A DNA stretch of 64,000 nucleotides from Mycolicibacterium diernhoferi. Lineage in GTDB: Bacteria; Actinomycetota; Actinomycetes; Mycobacteriales; Mycobacteriaceae. The notes below the pieces were generated by a model, which worked only from the letters and a program-made list of their open reading frames with translations, ran no database searches and was not told the origin of the DNA. Both the position numbers and the translations under genes were made by a program. The stretch covers positions 5,642,001 through 5,706,000 of the forward strand of contig NZ_CP080332.1 in assembly GCF_019456655.1 (NCBI RefSeq). The letters run 5' to 3'. Below are positions 45,172-55,949 of this stretch, piece by piece (position 1 is the stretch's first letter; each line of letters begins with the position of its first letter).

Positions 45172-46520
45172 TTCTTCAGCAGCAGATCGACAGCCTTGGC
45201 CGCGCTTTGCACCGCACTCTCCATGGTCGCCGACCAGTCGGTGGCGGTCCAGTCCCCGGCCAGCACCAGCGAGGGCACCGAGGTGCGTTGCGGCGGCCGC
45301 AACCCGTCGGTGCCGACCACCTGGGAGAAGGTGGCACGCGGCATCTTGACCACCTGAGCCTCCAGCACCTTCGCTTCCGCCGCGGCCGGGTAGTAGCGAC
45401 GCAGCAGGGCCATCTGCTCGTCGATGATCTCCTCGTTGCTCTTGTGGATCTGCTCGTAGGCGCCGCTGGTGGTCAGGCAGTACAGCCAGGCCCGTTCGGT
45501 GCTGCGGCCGTGCATGATCTGCCGGTCGAAGACCTCGTCGATGACCCCGGTCCCGCCGATCAGCCCCTCGAACGCGGACTCGGTGCCCAGCGGCCGGTCC
45601 AGGTAGAGGTTGGTGCTGACGATCGGGGTGTAGCCGAGTTTGTCTGCAGCGGCATAGATCTCGGGATGCTCGGGCAGGTCGTCGAGCAGGCCGCCGATGT
45701 TCGAGTTGGGTACCGCGCACACCACGGCGTCGGCCGGGATCTCGGTGCCGTCGGCCAGCGTCACGCCGGTGACCTGGCCGTCGGTGATGCGGATCTTGCG
45801 GGCCACCGCCCGGTATCGCACGTCGACCCCGTGCCGCTCGAAGACCTTCAGCGCCCCCTCGATGTAGAGGGTGTCCAGGTCGACGGTCGGGTAGCCGATG
45901 GTCACCGGGGTGCCATGTCTGATGCCGAGCCGGATGCCGGTGCTGAGTACGTTGGCGAAGACCTTCGCCGATTCCTGCGCCACCGGTTCGGCGGCGATGC
46001 CCAGAGCCAGCCAGTCCCACAACGCTTCTCGGGCCGGGGCCGGCATACCGACCCGGTCGAACCACTGCTCGGTGGACAGGTCGGCCAGATCGGCCGGTTG
46101 CCGCAGCGCCTGCCAGCCCAGCAGCATGGTCGCGCGTGCGGCACGCAGCTTGTCGGCCCAGCTCGCGTCCGGATGCACCCCGAGCAGGGTTTTGACCGCA
46201 CCCACACCGGTGGTGTGCATGGTGACCTTGCGACCGTCCGGCCAGCGCAGCGTGGAGGATTTCGGGAAGGCGATGTGTTCGCGGGTGCCGACGCTGCGCA
46301 GGTAGCGGTACAGGTGCTGATACCCGCTGGCGATGACGTGCTGCCCGTTGTCGGGCACGTCGTCGACGGCCTCGGCCCGCATGGCGTGCGCGCGACCACC
46401 GAGGCTGCCGCGGCGCTCCAGCAGGGTCACCGTGCAGCCCGCCTCGGCCAGCCAGACCGCAGACGCCAGTCCGGCCAGTCCGCCACCGATCACCACGAAC
46501 CGCCGCGTGTCGTCTCCCAT
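45168..46520 (-). CDS. FAD-dependent oxidoreductase, hydroxysqualene dehydroxylase (HpnE)-like
   Basis: This 450-residue amine-oxidase/phytoene-desaturase-type flavoprotein has the dinucleotide motif VIGGGLAGLASA (9-20), LLERRGSLGGRA (33-44) and the C-terminal FAD motif LAGDWTATDWSATMESAV. It is closest to HpnE, which makes squalene in some bacteria. No hpnC or hpnD gene is adjacent, so the substrate may be another isoprenoid or lipid. TAGCGT lies 6 nt before the ATG and overlaps a perfect operator. Confidence 0.8.
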   Translation of the reverse strand: MGDDTRRFVVIGGGLAGLASAVWLAEAGCTVTLLERRGSLGGRAHAMRAEAVDDVPDNGQHVIASGYQHLYRYLRSVGTREHIAFPKSSTLRWPDGRKVTMHTTGVGAVKTLLGVHPDASWADKLRAARATMLLGWQALRQPADLADLSTEQWFDRVGMPAPAREALWDWLALGIAAEPVAQESAKVFANVLSTGIRLGIRHGTPVTIGYPTVDLDTLYIEGALKVFERHGVDVRYRAVARKIRITDGQVTGVTLADGTEIPADAVVCAVPNSNIGGLLDDLPEHPEIYAAADKLGYTPIVSTNLYLDRPLGTESAFEGLIGGTGVIDEVFDRQIMHGRSTERAWLYCLTTSGAYEQIHKSNEEIIDEQMALLRRYYPAAAEAKVLEAQVVKMPRATFSQVVGTDGLRPPQRTSVPSLVLAGDWTATDWSATMESAVQSAAKAVDLLLKK

Positions 46521-46526
46521 CCGGCG

Positions 46527-46532
46527 ACGCTA
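46527..46532 (-). promoter_or_regulatory. -10 element, leaderless start of the HpnE-like gene
   Basis: On the minus strand, TAGCGT is followed by 6 nt and the ATG at 46520. The first three bases of the element lie inside the operator palindrome. Confidence 0.5.
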
Positions 46533-46552
46533 ACTTACAGTTTGTAAGTTAG
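46530..46552. promoter_or_regulatory. Perfect inverted-repeat operator, TetR-type
   Basis: CTAACTTACA (46530-46539) and TGTAAGTTAG (46543-46552) are exactly complementary around GTT. The site overlaps the -10 element of the FAD oxidoreductase/tetR operon, so a bound TetR dimer would block it. Its other half contains the stop codon of the upstream CoA-transferase gene. Confidence 0.75.
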
Positions 46553-47880
46553 ACAAGCCTGATGACCGGCGACCGGCCGTTGGCCGCCCGGGCCGCGGCC
46601 TCATACAGCTCATCCCGGAACTGCGGATGCGCGATGGCGGCCAGCGCCTCACCGCGTTCGCGGACCGTCAATCCCTCCAGTTCGGCGGTGCCGTATTCGG
46701 TGACGATGACGTCCACATGGTGGCGCGGCGTGGTGATCACCGCACCCGGGCCGAACCACGGCACGATCCGCGACCGCAACCGTTCACCCTTCAGGTAGGT
46801 CGACGGCAGGCAGATCAGCGACCGGTCGGTCAACTCCAGTCCGGCGCCGGCCACGAAATCCTCGGCACCGCCGATCCCGCTGAACTGGCCGCCGTCGATG
46901 GTGTCGGCGACCACCTGGCCGTGGATGTCGATCGCCAGCGCACCGTTGATGGTGACCATCCGGTGGTTCTTCGCGATCGTCTCCGGGGCGTTGACCAGCT
47001 CGACCGGCAGGAAGGCCACCTCCCGGTTGCCGTCCAGCCACTCGTAGAGTTCCGAGGACCCGAACGCGAACGTGGTCACGCTCACGCCCTCGTGCTGGCC
47101 CTTCTGCGTGTTGGTGATCTTGCCTGCCCGGTGTAGCCGCATGCAGCCGTCGGTGAACATCTCACTGTGCAGGCCGTAATGGCCGCCGTCGCCCTCGGCG
47201 AGCAGTGTGGCGATCTGATTGGGGATAGAACCGATACCGGTCTGCAGGGTCACCCCGGACGGCATATAGCCGACGGCGTTCTGTGCGATCGCCCGGTCGA
47301 TCTCGCTGGGCGGCGCGTCCCCGCCGGGCAGTGCCGGCGGAGCCTCCGAGGAGTGCACCAGGATGTCGATCTCGTCGACGTGCAGCGCATGCCGATTGTC
47401 CTCCCCCAGACCGTATGTCCGTGGGAACGCATCGGAGGCCTCGACGATCAGCAGTCGGTCGGGATCGGCTCCGGCCCGGTGCAATTCGTCGATGGTGCCC
47501 CCGGCGTGCAGCGACAGCGAGCACCAGCCGTCGGCATCCGGCGGTGTCGCGACGGTCGCCACCACCCGGGGCGCCTGACGCCGCAGCAGCGGGCCGAAGC
47601 GCCGGAAATCCGCGGGCAGGAACTCGACGTCGGCGCCGCTGTCGCGCAGCGCCCGGTCCAGTGGTCCGTAGAAGCCCGACAGGTAGTGCACACCCTTGTG
47701 GTTGAACAACTCGGTGAGCACCGCGAGCAGGGCCCCGTAGACCCGCAGATCGGTCCAGTCGTCGCGCTCACCCAAAGCACGCAGGAACGCCGGCGGCTGA
47801 CCGGGCCCGAGCGGGATACCCAGGGTGTCCACGGACCTCAGTCGGGCGGCGGCCTGCTCGGCGGTCAGCTCTACTGGCAT
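46549..47880 (-). CDS. Acetyl-CoA hydrolase/CoA-transferase family protein
   Basis: This 443-residue protein is of the acetyl-CoA hydrolase/4-hydroxybutyrate CoA-transferase family. GLHSEMFTDGC near 240 holds the expected active-site glutamate; FSGIGGAEDFV and DVIVTEYGTAELEG are typical later motifs. It either hydrolyses acyl-CoA or moves CoA between acids. TAGCGT 7 nt before the ATG suggests a leaderless start. The gene ends inside the TetR operator of the next operon. Confidence 0.8.
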   Translation of the reverse strand: MPVELTAEQAAARLRSVDTLGIPLGPGQPPAFLRALGERDDWTDLRVYGALLAVLTELFNHKGVHYLSGFYGPLDRALRDSGADVEFLPADFRRFGPLLRRQAPRVVATVATPPDADGWCSLSLHAGGTIDELHRAGADPDRLLIVEASDAFPRTYGLGEDNRHALHVDEIDILVHSSEAPPALPGGDAPPSEIDRAIAQNAVGYMPSGVTLQTGIGSIPNQIATLLAEGDGGHYGLHSEMFTDGCMRLHRAGKITNTQKGQHEGVSVTTFAFGSSELYEWLDGNREVAFLPVELVNAPETIAKNHRMVTINGALAIDIHGQVVADTIDGGQFSGIGGAEDFVAGAGLELTDRSLICLPSTYLKGERLRSRIVPWFGPGAVITTPRHHVDVIVTEYGTAELEGLTVRERGEALAAIAHPQFRDELYEAAARAANGRSPVIRLV

Positions 47881-47887
47881 GGCCGTG

Positions 47888-47893
47888 ACGCTA
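47888..47893 (-). promoter_or_regulatory. -10 element, leaderless start of the CoA-transferase gene
   Basis: On the minus strand, TAGCGT is followed by 7 nt and the ATG at 47880. Confidence 0.4.
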
Positions 47894-49096
47894 CAGCTCC
47901 TTGATGCCCCACGGTGAGCCGTAGGCGGTCAGCAACTCCAGGAACGGCACCGCGTCGAAGGCCTCCGGGCCCAAGACCCCGGCGCCCTTCCAGGTTCCGG
48001 TGGCCAGGAGTTCCAGGGCGACAACGGGATTGATGGCCGTCTGCCACACCACGCACTGGTGCCCGTACTCGGCCATCGACCATTCGTTGTCGACCACGTG
48101 GTACAGGTAGGTGGACCGGGGCCGGCCGTCCTTACCGGTGCCGGTCACCCACAGCCCGGCACAGGTCTTGCCCTTCATCTTGGGCCCCAGCGTGGCAGGG
48201 TTGGGCAGGCAGGCCGCCACCACATCGCGCGGGCTGACCTCGACGGGACCGACCTTCACCTTCTCCGTGCGGTCCAGGCCGAGCTTGTGCAGCGTCTTGA
48301 GGACGTCGATGAACTCCTCACCCAGGCCGTACTTGAACGTCGCGCGCTTGCAGTCCACCCAGCGCGGCATCAACAGCACCTCTTCGTGCTCGACGTTGAC
48401 GCACTCCACCGGACCGATTCCCTCGGGGAAGTCGAAAACCTCTGGCTCACTGAAGGGTTCGGTGACGAACCAGCCGCGGTCGGCCTCCCAGATCACCGGC
48501 GGATTGAGGCACTCCTCGATGGTCGTCCAGATCGAGAAGGACGGCGCGAACTCGTAGCCGTCCACGGTGAGGTTGGAACCGTCGCGGGTGCCGAGTTCCT
48601 CGATCTCGCTGAACAGATGGTCGGCGGCGTACCGGGCGAAGACATCGGACAGACCGGGCTCCACACCGATACCGACCAGCGCGAGCCGGCCCGCCGACTC
48701 CCACTCCTGCGCCACGGCGAACTGCTGGTCGCCCAGTTTCACCCCGGTCTGCTCGTAGGGCTTGTCGGGGTGGCGCACCGACAGGCTCATCGCCATGTCG
48801 AGATAGTCGGCGCCGCCCGCGAGCGCCCCGTCGAAGATCGGCATCACGAAGCGGGGATCGACGGCGTTCATCACATGGGTGATGCCGTGCTCACCGACCA
48901 GCGCCGCGACCGCGTCGGCGGAGGTGGCATCGACCTGGGCGGCGCTGAACCGGGCGTCGCCGACCGCGGCGGCCGCCTGCTCCGCGCGCGCCCCGTCGTA
49001 GTCGCTCACCACGATCTTTTCGAAGAAGTCTCGCCGCGCAGCGATCGCACAGAACGCCGAGCCGACGCCGCCGGCACCCACCAAGAGAATCCGCAT
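47891..49096 (-). CDS. Saccharopine dehydrogenase-like NAD(P)-binding protein
   Basis: This 401-residue protein begins with the Rossmann motif LLVGAGGVGSA (4-14) and continues as a saccharopine/carboxynorspermidine dehydrogenase-type protein, with GVEPGLSDVFARY near 150 and a C-terminal substrate domain. Members act on amino acid or polyamine adducts; this one's substrate is unknown. TATGGT lies 6 nt before the ATG. It ends 11 bp before the CoA-transferase gene. Confidence 0.8.
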   Translation of the reverse strand: MRILLVGAGGVGSAFCAIAARRDFFEKIVVSDYDGARAEQAAAAVGDARFSAAQVDATSADAVAALVGEHGITHVMNAVDPRFVMPIFDGALAGGADYLDMAMSLSVRHPDKPYEQTGVKLGDQQFAVAQEWESAGRLALVGIGVEPGLSDVFARYAADHLFSEIEELGTRDGSNLTVDGYEFAPSFSIWTTIEECLNPPVIWEADRGWFVTEPFSEPEVFDFPEGIGPVECVNVEHEEVLLMPRWVDCKRATFKYGLGEEFIDVLKTLHKLGLDRTEKVKVGPVEVSPRDVVAACLPNPATLGPKMKGKTCAGLWVTGTGKDGRPRSTYLYHVVDNEWSMAEYGHQCVVWQTAINPVVALELLATGTWKGAGVLGPEAFDAVPFLELLTAYGSPWGIKEL

Positions 49097-49102
49097 ATCG
49101 AC

Positions 49103-49108
49103 ACCATA
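49103..49108 (-). promoter_or_regulatory. -10 element, leaderless start of the saccharopine dehydrogenase-like gene
   Basis: On the minus strand, TATGGT is followed by 6 nt and the ATG at 49096. Confidence 0.45.
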
Positions 49109-49174
49109 CGGTGCCGAGACCGACGAAATGATGGCTTTTTCTCGTAGTTTTACACCGAATTGATCGTTTGGCGG

Positions 49175-50398
49175 TCAAAAGGCAACTGAAAGCGAAGCCA
49201 GGCCGCGCAGGGTGACGTTCGGCTTGTAGACCGGCTCGGCCGCCGGCCGGGCCCGCGGAAAACGGGCGGTGAGCTTGCTCAATGCCACCCGGGCCTCCAG
49301 TCGGGCCAGCGGCGCGCCCAGGCAGAAGTGCGGTCCGAGCCCGAAGGACAGGTGCCGAACCGAATCCCGATCCGGCCGGAACTCGTCGGGGGCCTCGTAC
49401 ATGGCCGGATCCCGCTGCGCGGCCGCCAGCAACAACAGCATGGTGTCGCCGCACGCGACGTCCACCTCCCCGATGCGCATGTCCGCCCCGGCGATCCGCA
49501 TCGACAACTGCACCGGCGGATCGAACCGCAGCGTCTCCTCGACGATCGCGCTCGCCCGGTCCGGATCGGCCGCCAGCGCCGCCCAGTACCCGGTGTCGCG
49601 CAGCATCTGCTGCGCGGCATTGGCGATCAGGTTGACCGTGGTCTCGTGTCCGGCGATCAACAGCAGGTTGCAGGTGGCGACGATCTCTTCGGCGCTCAAC
49701 TGGTCACCGTCCTCCTCGGCGGCGATCAACGCCGAGATCAGATCCTCGCGCGGGTGGGTGCGGCGTTGTTCGACCAGACCGCCGAGATATTCGCGCAGCC
49801 AGTCCCCCGCGGCGAGGCGGGCGTCGGCCTGTTCGGCCGGCTCACCGGTGATCGTCATGATCGGGTCCAGCGCCTGGGCCACCAGCGCTGCGGCACTGCT
49901 GAACCGGGATTCGTCGGCGACCGGGACGCCGAGCAGCCGGCAGATCACCGCGACCGGCAGTGGATAGGCCAGATCGCTGATCAGGTCGCCGGATCCGGCC
50001 TCGGCCATCGCGTCGAGCAGGCCGTCGACCGTGGCGGCGATCTCGGGCTCCAGTTCACGGACCACCCGCGGCGCGAATGCCTGCTGCGCCAGCCTGCGCA
50101 GCCGGGTGTGATCGGGCGGGTCCAGGAAGAGAAAGCCCGGGGTGTTCCCGCGCGGCGGCATCGCCCCGGCGGCCAATTGGCGTTGCACGACAGTGGATTT
50201 CATGCTGTCGCTGCAGGAGTCCGGGTGCCTCAGCACGTCCTCGCAGTCGGCGAACGACGAGAACACCGTCATATTGGATTCCGGCATCAGCAGCGGGCCG
50301 CGCTCACGGATCTGCGCGAACAGCGGGTACGGATCCGCCCGGTTGGCCGGGTCGAGCAGCTGGACCAGCAACATCTGCGCGTCCGCAGAACTCGTCAT
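49175..50398 (-). CDS. Cytochrome P450
   Basis: This 407-residue soluble bacterial P450 has the oxygen-activating I-helix motif AGHETTV, the ExxR pair in EETLRFDPP, and the heme ligand Cys359 in [15 protein letters not shown]. It hydroxylates a small or lipid-like substrate using ferredoxin, but no ferredoxin gene is adjacent. TACAAT lies 6 nt before the ATG at 50398; the frame is open further upstream but antisense to other sequence. It is separate from tgt, which ends 20 bp upstream. Confidence 0.92.
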   Translation of the reverse strand: MTSSADAQMLLVQLLDPANRADPYPLFAQIRERGPLLMPESNMTVFSSFADCEDVLRHPDSCSDSMKSTVVQRQLAAGAMPPRGNTPGFLFLDPPDHTRLRRLAQQAFAPRVVRELEPEIAATVDGLLDAMAEAGSGDLISDLAYPLPVAVICRLLGVPVADESRFSSAAALVAQALDPIMTITGEPAEQADARLAAGDWLREYLGGLVEQRRTHPREDLISALIAAEEDGDQLSAEEIVATCNLLLIAGHETTVNLIANAAQQMLRDTGYWAALAADPDRASAIVEETLRFDPPVQLSMRIAGADMRIGEVDVACGDTMLLLLAAAQRDPAMYEAPDEFRPDRDSVRHLSFGLGPHFCLGAPLARLEARVALSKLTARFPRARPAAEPVYKPNVTLRGLASLSVAF

Positions 50399-50404
50399 GC
50401 CCTT

Positions 50405-50410
50405 ATTGTA
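50405..50410 (-). promoter_or_regulatory. -10 element, leaderless start of the P450 gene
   Basis: On the minus strand, TACAAT is followed by 6 nt and the ATG at 50398. Confidence 0.5.
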
Positions 50411-50417
50411 CAAACGT

Positions 50418-52131
<1,714 letters not shown>

Positions 52132-52249
52132 CCATCGCGTCGATGTCAAGCATTTCGCGCAAACTGATCATGAAGTGTCGGCGGCGAACCATACTGCACA
52201 CAGGCCGTCGGGGGGTCCTTGACGGGTAACACGGAAAAGGAGATCAGAC

Positions 52250-52765
52250 GTGAAACGTGCCTTTGTCGTCGCCGTAGGTGGCGCCGCACTCGTGATCGCA
52301 GGCCTGTCCGGATGTTCGTCGGACAACAACTCCTCCTCGGCCACCACGACCGAGGAGACAACCGTATCGGTCACCACCACCGTGGAGACCACCACGGTCG
52401 CCGAGTCTCCGTCCGTCACCACCGGGGCGGCCACCACGAAGGTCACCATCGACGGTCAGGACCAGGCCGTCGAGGGCAACGTCGTGTGCGCCACGACGGG
52501 CGGCAACGTCAACATCGCCATCGGTGAATCCATGACCGGCATCGCCGCGGTGGTCAGCGAGGGCGACGCCCCGACCGTCAGCTCGGTTGCGCTCGGCAAC
52601 GTCGACGGTGTGTCGCTCGGCTTCACCCAGGGGGCCGGCGGCGAAGCCACCGCCGAGAAGGACGGCAACACCTACAAGATCAGCGGGACCGCCACCGGCG
52701 TCGACATGGCGAACCCGACGACACCGTTGAACAAGCCGTTCACCATCGAGGTCACCTGCCCCTGA
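52250..52765 (+). CDS. lpqH: LpqH, 19-kDa-type lipoprotein antigen
   Basis: This 171-residue lipoprotein matches M. tuberculosis LpqH closely: MKRAF start, the lipobox LSGC, a Thr/Ser-rich linker (about 26-62) of the type that is O-mannosylated, then [23 protein letters not shown] and [15 protein letters not shown]. It is a surface lipoprotein recognised by TLR2 in the related pathogens. The GTG start has AAAAGGAGAT upstream. A strong hairpin follows the stop codon. Confidence 0.93.
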   Translation: MKRAFVVAVGGAALVIAGLSGCSSDNNSSSATTTEETTVSVTTTVETTTVAESPSVTTGAATTKVTIDGQDQAVEGNVVCATTGGNVNIAIGESMTGIAAVVSEGDAPTVSSVALGNVDGVSLGFTQGAGGEATAEKDGNTYKISGTATGVDMANPTTPLNKPFTIEVTCP

Positions 52766-52784
52766 TCGGGTCACGCTCACCAGG

Positions 52785-52815
52785 ACGGCGGCGCTCCCAC
52801 TCGGGGCGCCGCCGT
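52785..52815. terminator. Bidirectional terminator-like hairpin between lpqH and DUF732 gene
   Basis: ACGGCGGCGC (52785-52794) pairs perfectly with GCGCCGCCGT (52806-52815). The stem lies 20 bp after the lpqH stop and 5 bp from the convergent stop. Confidence 0.7.
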
Positions 52816-52819
52816 TCTG

Positions 52820-53182
52820 TCATCCGGTGTAGCCGGCCGCCGATTCGCGCAGCTGCCAGATCTGGGCCGGGCACAGCTCGTTGACGGCCTGGTTGATCAG
52901 GTAACCGGCCTGGTAGTAGTCGCTGGTGTGGAAATCGGCCTTGAGCTGATCGACCAACTGCGCGTACGGCATCTTCGCCGCGACCCGGTCGCAGACGCTG
53001 TGCCCGTAGGCGATGGCGACATCACCGTTGGGGAAGTTGTAGCCGGGCCGCACATGCACATTGACCAAGTAGGCCACCACATCCGCCTGGGCCGGCGGCG
53101 CGTTGTGCGCCGAAATGCCCGCCATACCAGCCATCCCCGCCGTCACCGCGGCCGCCGCCACCAATACCCGAGAAGCCTTCAT
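52820..53182 (-). CDS. DUF732-domain secreted protein
   Basis: This 120-residue protein has a signal peptide (1-34, ending PPAQA) and a DUF732 core: DVVAYLVNVHV, then GHSVCDRVAAKMPY and NELCPAQIWQL, whose two cysteines form the expected disulfide. The family is almost confined to mycobacteria and its function is not known. It is divergent from the PE-PPE hydrolase gene. Confidence 0.85.
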   Translation of the reverse strand: MKASRVLVAAAAVTAGMAGMAGISAHNAPPAQADVVAYLVNVHVRPGYNFPNGDVAIAYGHSVCDRVAAKMPYAQLVDQLKADFHTSDYYQAGYLINQAVNELCPAQIWQLRESAAGYTG

Positions 53183-53279
53183 GCGCGCTGACTCTAATCC
53201 CCCGCCGGTCAGGACGCGGCAAATCCCTCCTGCGACAGGCAATACCCATGTACCGTCCTGGTCGTCGAGGGGACATTGG

Positions 53280-54677
53280 ATGACTGTAGGACACCGCAGA
53301 ACACTTTTGACGGCGCTGGCCGCCCTGGGGCTCTCGGTCGCCCTGGTGCTCGGACAGGCGACCGGGGCGACGGTGCATTCGCTGGTCACCTTGGTCAACA
53401 CCGTCATCGGCATCGGCGGCGGCAAGGACGCGACCTCGCAGCGGTTGCCCCTCAAGCTCAATCAGACCCTCGTGCCGCCCGGCTACACCTACATCGGCAG
53501 CGCGTACCCGGCCACGCTCGACATGACCAACAGCATCCGGGTGGGAATGCCGGTGCTGCACGAACACCTGACCGATACGCTGGCCACCTCGTCCGGGAAG
53601 ATCCTCGTCGCGGGCTATTCCGAGGGGGCGCTGCTCGTCCAGCAACTCAAGCGGGACATCGCCCGTTCGGCGAATCCGCCGTCACCGCTGGACCTGAGCT
53701 TCCTGGAGATCGCCACACCCTTCATCCCCAACGGCGGAATCTATGCCCGGTTCCCCGGCCTGTTCATCCCCGGCATCCTCCCCGGCCTCGCGATACCCGG
53801 CATGGGTCCCGCCCAGCCCACCCAGTACAACACCACCTACATCACCAACGAGTACGACCCGTACGGCGACTTCCCCGCCTACCTCAATCCGGTGGCGCTG
53901 CTGAACAGCCTTCTCGGACACCACTATGCGCACATCGACCGGTCCTACAACCCGATGGACCCGAACGCCGAGGGCAACCTCGTCAAGGAGGTACCCAACG
54001 GCGCCGGTGGCACCGACACCTACATCCTGGTGCCGAATCCACGACTGCCGCTGCTCGGTCCGCTCCGCGACATCGCCGCCCGGCTGGGTGTGACACCGGT
54101 GTCCGAGCGGTTCCTCGGATTCATCGAGCCGCTGCTGCGGGTCATCGTCGACATGGCCTACACCGACCGGTTGAACCTGAATCCCGAAGTCCGCAAGCCA
54201 TTCTCGTTGATCACTCCGCCGCACAAGGTCCTGGAGGCGCTGCACGCCGTGCCGGGGGCACTGCGCGAAGGGGTGCAGAACCTGCTCGGCAGGAAGCGCA
54301 CGCCGGGGGCGCCCGAGCAGGAACCCGATCTCCCGGCCGCCGGCAGCCAGGATCGAACGGCCTCAGCGCCCTTGCGTAGCGTCCCGGACCCCACGCCGGC
54401 ACCCGAGGTCGATGCCGAGGCGGCCGACGAGACCGAGGTCGATGCCGAGCGTCCGGTGACCGCGGTCCAGAAAAAGAAGAAGTTCGAAGCCGGCCCGTTG
54501 GAGAAGGCGCTGCGCGGCACGATCCGGACGGTCTTCGGCCACCAGAAGCCCAGCAAGAAGCCCGCCGAGAAGCCCGTGGCCGAGACGCCGGACACCCCCG
54601 CCCCCTCCGAGGGCGCCGGATCGGGGAAGACCGACTCCGATCAGGACAACCGCGACGACGGCGCCGCGGCGGCCTGA
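53280..54677 (+). CDS. PE-PPE-domain serine hydrolase with long C-terminal tail
   Basis: This 465-residue exported protein has a signal/anchor helix (about 9-30) and a PE-PPE (PF08237) alpha/beta-hydrolase domain. The nucleophile is in VAGYSEGALL, the acid in NEYDPYGDFP and the histidine in HHYAHIDRS. There is no PE or PPE N-terminal domain, so this is the stand-alone esterase form. From about residue 335 a disordered Pro/Glu/Lys tail follows, with KKKKKFEAG. GAGGGG lies about 8 nt before the ATG. The 3' end overlaps the convergent dehydrogenase gene by 37 bp. Confidence 0.85.
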   Translation: MTVGHRRTLLTALAALGLSVALVLGQATGATVHSLVTLVNTVIGIGGGKDATSQRLPLKLNQTLVPPGYTYIGSAYPATLDMTNSIRVGMPVLHEHLTDTLATSSGKILVAGYSEGALLVQQLKRDIARSANPPSPLDLSFLEIATPFIPNGGIYARFPGLFIPGILPGLAIPGMGPAQPTQYNTTYITNEYDPYGDFPAYLNPVALLNSLLGHHYAHIDRSYNPMDPNAEGNLVKEVPNGAGGTDTYILVPNPRLPLLGPLRDIAARLGVTPVSERFLGFIEPLLRVIVDMAYTDRLNLNPEVRKPFSLITPPHKVLEALHAVPGALREGVQNLLGRKRTPGAPEQEPDLPAAGSQDRTASAPLRSVPDPTPAPEVDAEAADETEVDAERPVTAVQKKKKFEAGPLEKALRGTIRTVFGHQKPSKKPAEKPVAETPDTPAPSEGAGSGKTDSDQDNRDDGAAAA

Positions 54678-55837
54678 ACGGGTTCGACCGCGGCGCTGCG
54701 CGGGTCGATCAACACCTTGGCGTGGGCTTCCGGGTCGCCGAGTGCGGTGAACGCCGCGTCCACCCCGTCCAGCCCGACGGTGCCGGTGACCAAGGCCGAG
54801 GCATCGATCTTGCCCTCGGCCAGCAGGTACAGGGTGTCGCGGAATTCCAGTGGTGTGTACGCGAACACGAACCGCAGGTCGATCTCCTTGCCGTTCGCCA
54901 GCGCCGGCCGGATCCGGTCGTCCCCCATACAGACCCCGACCACGATGACCCGGCTGTTGACCGGTGCGGCGGTGATGGCCCCGTCGATCATGCCCGGCAC
55001 CCCGACGCACTCGAAGATGACGGGCCGTTTCGGGCCGGCCGCCCCCAGCTTGTCCGCGACCCGGTACAGGTGCGCCCAGCCGGGCACCTTGCGCAGCTTC
55101 TCCATCGATCCCATGCCGAGCTCGTACAGGTCGGGGGCCGCGGTGATGACGCCCTTCTGCCGGGCCACCCGGTCATACGGTGACTCGTGCGCCGGATCGA
55201 CCACCACGTGCGCGCCGCACCGGCCCGCCAGCGCGCGGCGCGCGGGCGAGAAATCGGACGCGACGATGGTGGACACACCCATCGCCTTGAGATGGCAGAT
55301 GACGGCCAGCCCGACCGGCCCGCAGCCGATCACGATGGCGGTGTCGCGGCGCCCGATCTCACTGCGCCGCACCGCGTGCAATGCGACCGCCATCGGCTCG
55401 GTGAGGGCGGCGGTGTCGACGTCCAGACCGTTGGGCACCACGAAACTCATGGCGGCCTCGGTGAGCACCTGTTCGGCGTAGCCGCCGGGGGCCAGCGGCG
55501 AAAGTCCGGTCAAGTGCACGCCGCCATGGGCGCGCAGCAGCGGGAAGGACACCACCGTGGCGCCGACCTTGAACTCCTTGGCCACGCCGCGGCCCCGCTC
55601 GACGATGTCCCCACAGAACTCGTGGCCCATCACCACCGGGGTGTCCCCGCGCATGAAATCCGGGTACCCGACCGCGTCCATCACCTCCACGAGTTCGTCG
55701 GCGTGGTCCTTGGCGTGCAGGTCGGATCCACAGATCCCGCAGCGCCGCACGTCGAGCACCAACTGGCCGGGCGCCGGGCGCGGAGCGGGAAGGTCGATAA
55801 CCGACAGTTCGCCGGATACACAGCTGACAGCCCTCAT
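54641..55837 (-). CDS. Zinc-dependent alcohol dehydrogenase (MDR family)
   Basis: This 398-residue medium-chain dehydrogenase has catalytic zinc ligands Cys36 (CGICGSD), His72 and Glu73 (GHEFCG) and the Rossmann motif IGCGPVGLA near 171. The four-cysteine structural-zinc loop is absent, replaced by a long HADELVEVMDAVGYPDFM insert. It is likely an NAD-dependent alcohol or polyol dehydrogenase of unknown substrate. It overlaps the PE-PPE gene tail by 37 bp. Confidence 0.85.
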   Translation of the reverse strand: MRAVSCVSGELSVIDLPAPRPAPGQLVLDVRRCGICGSDLHAKDHADELVEVMDAVGYPDFMRGDTPVVMGHEFCGDIVERGRGVAKEFKVGATVVSFPLLRAHGGVHLTGLSPLAPGGYAEQVLTEAAMSFVVPNGLDVDTAALTEPMAVALHAVRRSEIGRRDTAIVIGCGPVGLAVICHLKAMGVSTIVASDFSPARRALAGRCGAHVVVDPAHESPYDRVARQKGVITAAPDLYELGMGSMEKLRKVPGWAHLYRVADKLGAAGPKRPVIFECVGVPGMIDGAITAAPVNSRVIVVGVCMGDDRIRPALANGKEIDLRFVFAYTPLEFRDTLYLLAEGKIDASALVTGTVGLDGVDAAFTALGDPEAHAKVLIDPRSAAVEPVQAAAAPSSRLS

Positions 55838-55949
55838 AGGTATTTCCCTTCGTCAGTATCCGAGTATGGCGGTCTGCCAAAACCGCCCGTGGGTCTTACC
55901 GCCCTGTCAATATGCGGAAAGCAATCTGAGTCGAAGGTCAGGGGAAATC

